Below are positions 6,072 to 7,846 of a DNA stretch of 7,846 bases, one piece after another (position 1 is the first letter of the stretch; each line of letters begins with the position of its first letter). Location: NCBI GenBank assembly GCA_030038955.1, contig JASHQV010000149.1, positions 1-7,846 on the forward strand, in the 5' to 3' direction. Source of the stretch: Solirubrobacteraceae bacterium. GTDB lineage: Bacteria; Actinomycetota; Thermoleophilia; Solirubrobacterales; Solirubrobacteraceae. The notes beneath the pieces are model-generated. The model was not told the DNA's origin, did not search any database, and saw only the letters and a program-made list of their open reading frames with translations. A program made the translations under genes and the position numbers.

Positions 6072-6767
6072 GTGACTGAGTTCATCTTCATGCTGACCCG
6101 TGACGACCGCACGATTGCGGATGCGCGGAACGTATACGAATCGATCGCCGAATCGGGGATCCGGCACGTCGGCTGCAAGGATGTCGGCCTGCCTCGGGCC
6201 GAGCTGGCCGGCCTGCTCGACGACATTCGGGCCCATGGCCACACGAGCTATCTCGAGGTCGTTTCGGAGACCGAGGAGGCAACGCTCCAGTCGGCACGCG
6301 TCGCCGCCGAGCTGCGCCCGGACTACCTGATCGGCGGCACGCTGATCGAGCCGATGCAGGAGATCATCGCGGGAAGCGGGATGCGGTTCTTCCCATACGT
6401 CGGTCGGGTGATCGGCTATCCCTGCCTGCTGCGCGGGACGATCGATGAGATCGTGTGCGACGCACGCTTGGCGCAATCGCTGGGCGTAGACGGCATCAAC
6501 CTACTCGCATATCGCTACGACGGAGGCGTCGAGACGCTCGTCGAGACCGTCGTCGACGCGTTGTCGGTTCCGGTGATCGCAGCCGGATCAGTCGACTCGG
6601 CCGAGCGCATCAGAGCGCTGGCGAGTCGGGACGTGTGGGCGTTCACGATCGGCACGGCGGCGCTCGATCGGGCGCTGGTGCCTGGAGCGCCGTTGGACGC
6701 GCAGCTGCGCTACACGCTAGAGACCGCAGGCGCGGCAAGCACATCACGGGAGCGAGGCGTGCGATGA
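6072..6767 (+). CDS. TIM-barrel protein of the phosphate-binding (ribulose-phosphate-binding barrel) type, function unassigned
   Basis: A 231-residue protein in which eight beta strands of a TIM barrel can be read in order: EFIFMLT (3-9), RHVGCKD (31-37), SYLEVVS (59-65), YLIGGT (85-90), RFFPYVG (105-111), GVDGINLLAYR (138-148), PVIAAGS (167-173) and VWAFTIGTAA (188-197). Glycine/serine turns after strands 7 and 8 (AGSV 171-174, TIGTA 192-196) form the standard phosphate site of the HisA/TrpC/NanE-like superfamily. Possible catalytic residues at the strand ends are K36, D37 and E62. It is probably an isomerase, epimerase or aldolase acting on a phosphorylated small molecule, which suits the FGGY kinase across the control region. 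I do not recognise the specific family. The GTG start comes 2 bp after the palindrome and has no Shine-Dalgarno. Its stop overlaps the next start (ATGA 6764-6767). The function is inferred from fold and context only. Confidence 0.82.
   Translation: MTEFIFMLTRDDRTIADARNVYESIAESGIRHVGCKDVGLPRAELAGLLDDIRAHGHTSYLEVVSETEEATLQSARVAAELRPDYLIGGTLIEPMQEIIAGSGMRFFPYVGRVIGYPCLLRGTIDEIVCDARLAQSLGVDGINLLAYRYDGGVETLVETVVDALSVPVIAAGSVDSAERIRALASRDVWAFTIGTAALDRALVPGAPLDAQLRYTLETAGAASTSRERGVR
6752..6757 (+). promoter_or_regulatory. Ribosome-binding site for the small downstream gene
   Basis: GCGAGG lies 6 bases before ATG 6764 and supports this start over upstream in-frame codons. It lies inside the TIM-barrel gene, consistent with coupled translation. 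Confidence 0.55.
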
Positions 6768-7231
6768 CCGTTGAACGGCGTCGCCTCCGGGAGGACCTCG
6801 TGGCGCTGGCCAGCTCGAAGCGAGGGCGCCGGTTGCTGCAGCTGGGGCTGCGCGGGATCGAGCGCGGCGACCGGGGCCTGACCGCGGGCTGCTGGGTGAA
6901 ACGCGGCAACGCGGGGTGCCTGTTTCAGCACGCCTACTGGCAGGGTGTTCGCGAAGGTGTGTTTGCCGACAAAGGGAGGCCCGGCGACTGGATCGGCAGC
7001 TTCGCGGGCCCGCACGACTATGGGCTCGTGATCCGCGTGATCGAGTCGTTCGATCGCTTGGCGCGCTCGAGCTATTCGGATCTGGAGACGCGGAGGCTAC
7101 TGCCGACTCGGGTTCGGGTCAGGCAAGACGAATGGAATGCGGCGGTCGAGCGACTGCTCGTCGAGGTGCTCGGCCGCAGCGGTCGACAGGAGACGCTTCG
7201 CGACCGTCAAGCGGTCGCCGCGAGCAGGTAG
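6764..7231 (+). CDS. Conserved-looking small protein of unknown function, two close cysteines
   Basis: A 155-residue protein that I do not recognise. The N-terminus is basic and helical (about 1-36, many R, E and L). A compact segment follows with C43 and C52 (GCWVKRGNAGC), then FQHAYWQGVREGVF (54-67), DWIGSF (75-80) and PHDYGLVIRVIESFDRL (83-99). The last 30 or so residues again look helical and charged. There is no signal peptide or membrane segment, so it should be cytosolic. Its start overlaps the TIM-barrel stop (ATGA) and has an upstream GCGAGG, and the permease gene follows 44 bases later, so it belongs to the operon. The concentration of aromatic, His and Asp residues between 43 and 90 suggests a binding or catalytic site rather than a purely structural protein. 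It could be an enzyme subunit or an accessory factor for the TIM-barrel protein, but nothing in the sequence settles this. Codon bias matches its neighbours, supporting a real gene. Confidence 0.75.
   Translation: MTVERRRLREDLVALASSKRGRRLLQLGLRGIERGDRGLTAGCWVKRGNAGCLFQHAYWQGVREGVFADKGRPGDWIGSFAGPHDYGLVIRVIESFDRLARSSYSDLETRRLLPTRVRVRQDEWNAAVERLLVEVLGRSGRQETLRDRQAVAASR
7200..7218 (+). other. 7-bp hairpin near the end of the small gene
   Basis: GCGACCG (7200-7206) and CGGTCGC (7212-7218) pair perfectly around a 5-base loop, just before the stop codon at 7229-7231. No T-run follows. It could reduce read-through or stabilise mRNA before the permease gene, or be chance in GC-rich coding sequence. 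Confidence 0.2.
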
Positions 7232-7263
7232 CTCTTCTAACACCCAAGTGAGCCAGACAACAT

Positions 7264-7268
7264 AGGAG
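7264..7268 (+). promoter_or_regulatory. Ribosome-binding site for the permease
   Basis: AGGAG lies 7 bases before GTG 7276, in a purine-rich stretch (7264-7273). It fixes the start of the permease, the clearest ribosome-binding site in the right-hand half of the window. Confidence 0.8.
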
Positions 7269-7275
7269 AGGGACA

Positions 7276-7846
7276 GTGAGCACAACAACCGGCTATGGGG
7301 AGCACCACGAGGGAATGATTCCTGTCGTCGAGAGCGTGGATGTCTCGGGGCGCGAGGACATCCACAAGCTTCGGCCCAAGGCGGTCGGCCTGATGGGCGT
7401 GCTGTTCCTGACCGTGACCGGCTCGGCACCGATCTCGGCGATGCTGTTCAACACTCCGATATCGGTCGGTTACGGCAATGGGATCGGCACCCCGGCCGGC
7501 TTCATCTTCGCCGCGGTGGTGCTGGCGATCTTCGGCGTCGCCTACGTCGCGATGGCTCGCAAGGTCACGACCGCGGGCGGCTTCTACAGCTTCATCAGCC
7601 ATGGGCTCAATCGCGAGCTCGGGATGGCGAGTGGATTCGCGATGGTCGCCGCCTACAGCGTGTTCGAGGTCTCGCTCGTCGGTGGCTTCGCCTACTTCGC
7701 GAACTTGAAGCTGGCGCGGTATGGGGTGCACGTGCAGTGGTACTGGTGCGGGCTGTTCATGATCGTGCTGATCTCAACGCTGTGCTACTTCGACGTGCGT
7801 CTGTCCGCTCGGGTGCTCGGCGTCGCGCTGCTGTGCGAGGTGATCA
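7276..7846 (+). CDS. APC-superfamily permease (amino acid/amine transporter), partial
   Basis: An open frame from GTG 7276 runs off the window end; 190 residues are visible and the C-terminal part is missing. A hydrophilic N-terminal tail (1-35) is followed by TM1 at about 37-62, whose TVTGSAPISAM (46-56) is the glycine-broken first helix of APC transporters that binds the substrate's amine and carboxylate. TM2 lies at about 72-95, a cytoplasmic stretch with AGGFYSFISHGLNRELG (100-116) is typical of the family, TM3 spans 118-143, TM4 155-171, and TM5 begins near 178. Full-length relatives have 12 or more helices and about 450-550 residues. It would import an amino acid, amine or related solute by ion coupling or exchange. 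It is the third gene of the rightward operon and starts 44 bp after the small gene with a good AGGAG site. The substrate is unknown; the neighbouring sugar-type kinase makes an amino-sugar or amino-polyol conceivable. Confidence 0.88.
   Translation, partial: MSTTTGYGEHHEGMIPVVESVDVSGREDIHKLRPKAVGLMGVLFLTVTGSAPISAMLFNTPISVGYGNGIGTPAGFIFAAVVLAIFGVAYVAMARKVTTAGGFYSFISHGLNRELGMASGFAMVAAYSVFEVSLVGGFAYFANLKLARYGVHVQWYWCGLFMIVLISTLCYFDVRLSARVLGVALLCEVI

Noticed and set aside
6455..6763. In-frame upstream extension of the small gene to 6455
   Set aside because: It overlaps the TIM-barrel gene in another frame with arginine-rich sequence; ATG 6764 with its ribosome-binding site and ATGA overlap is the better start.
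1..7846. CRISPR arrays, tRNA or rRNA genes
   Set aside because: No regularly spaced direct repeats, tRNA cloverleaf with the conserved T-loop, or rRNA-like sequence was seen on either strand.

Overview
This window comes from a GC-rich bacterium. Strong G/C bias at third codon positions, frequent GTG starts, ATGA stop-start overlaps and the gene families present suggest an actinobacterial-type genome. A member of Thermoleophilia/Solirubrobacterales is a guess from style only; no rRNA or marker gene is present to confirm it.

Layout. (1) 1-59 may be the 3' end of an upstream gene whose TGA overlaps the next ATG. (2) 56-1384 (+) is a flavin-dependent amine oxidase-family protein. (3) 1427-3375 (+) is a two-gene DrrA/DrrB-type ABC exporter: an ATPase and a six-helix ABC-2 permease joined by an ATGA overlap with a strong internal ribosome-binding site. 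(4) 3398-3588 is a 191-bp non-coding element bounded by perfect 21-bp AT-rich inverted repeats. Its interior is also roughly self-complementary, so it looks like a MITE or a non-autonomous IS relic sitting between two convergent genes. (5) 3585-5180 (-) is an FGGY carbohydrate kinase and 5158-5901 (-) a GntR/HutC regulator with a UTRA domain; the two overlap and form one leftward operon. (6) 5902-6071 is a divergent control region with a near-perfect 29-bp palindrome (14-bp arms, 1-bp spacer) ending 2 bp before the next start codon. (7) 6072-7846 (+) is a rightward operon: an unassigned phosphate-binding TIM-barrel protein, a small unrecognised protein with two close cysteines, and an APC-superfamily permease that runs off the window.

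How it may work. The right half (3585-7846) reads as one regulated uptake and catabolism locus. A transporter imports a small molecule, an FGGY kinase phosphorylates it (or a derivative), a TIM-barrel enzyme of the phosphate-binding type acts on a phosphorylated intermediate, and a UTRA-domain repressor senses a metabolite and binds the palindrome. Pairing an APC-type permease (usually for amino acids or amines) with a sugar/polyol kinase is unusual, and two of the genes have no function I can assign, so this is the best candidate for an undescribed pathway. The left half (amine oxidase, ABC exporter) has no evident link to it.
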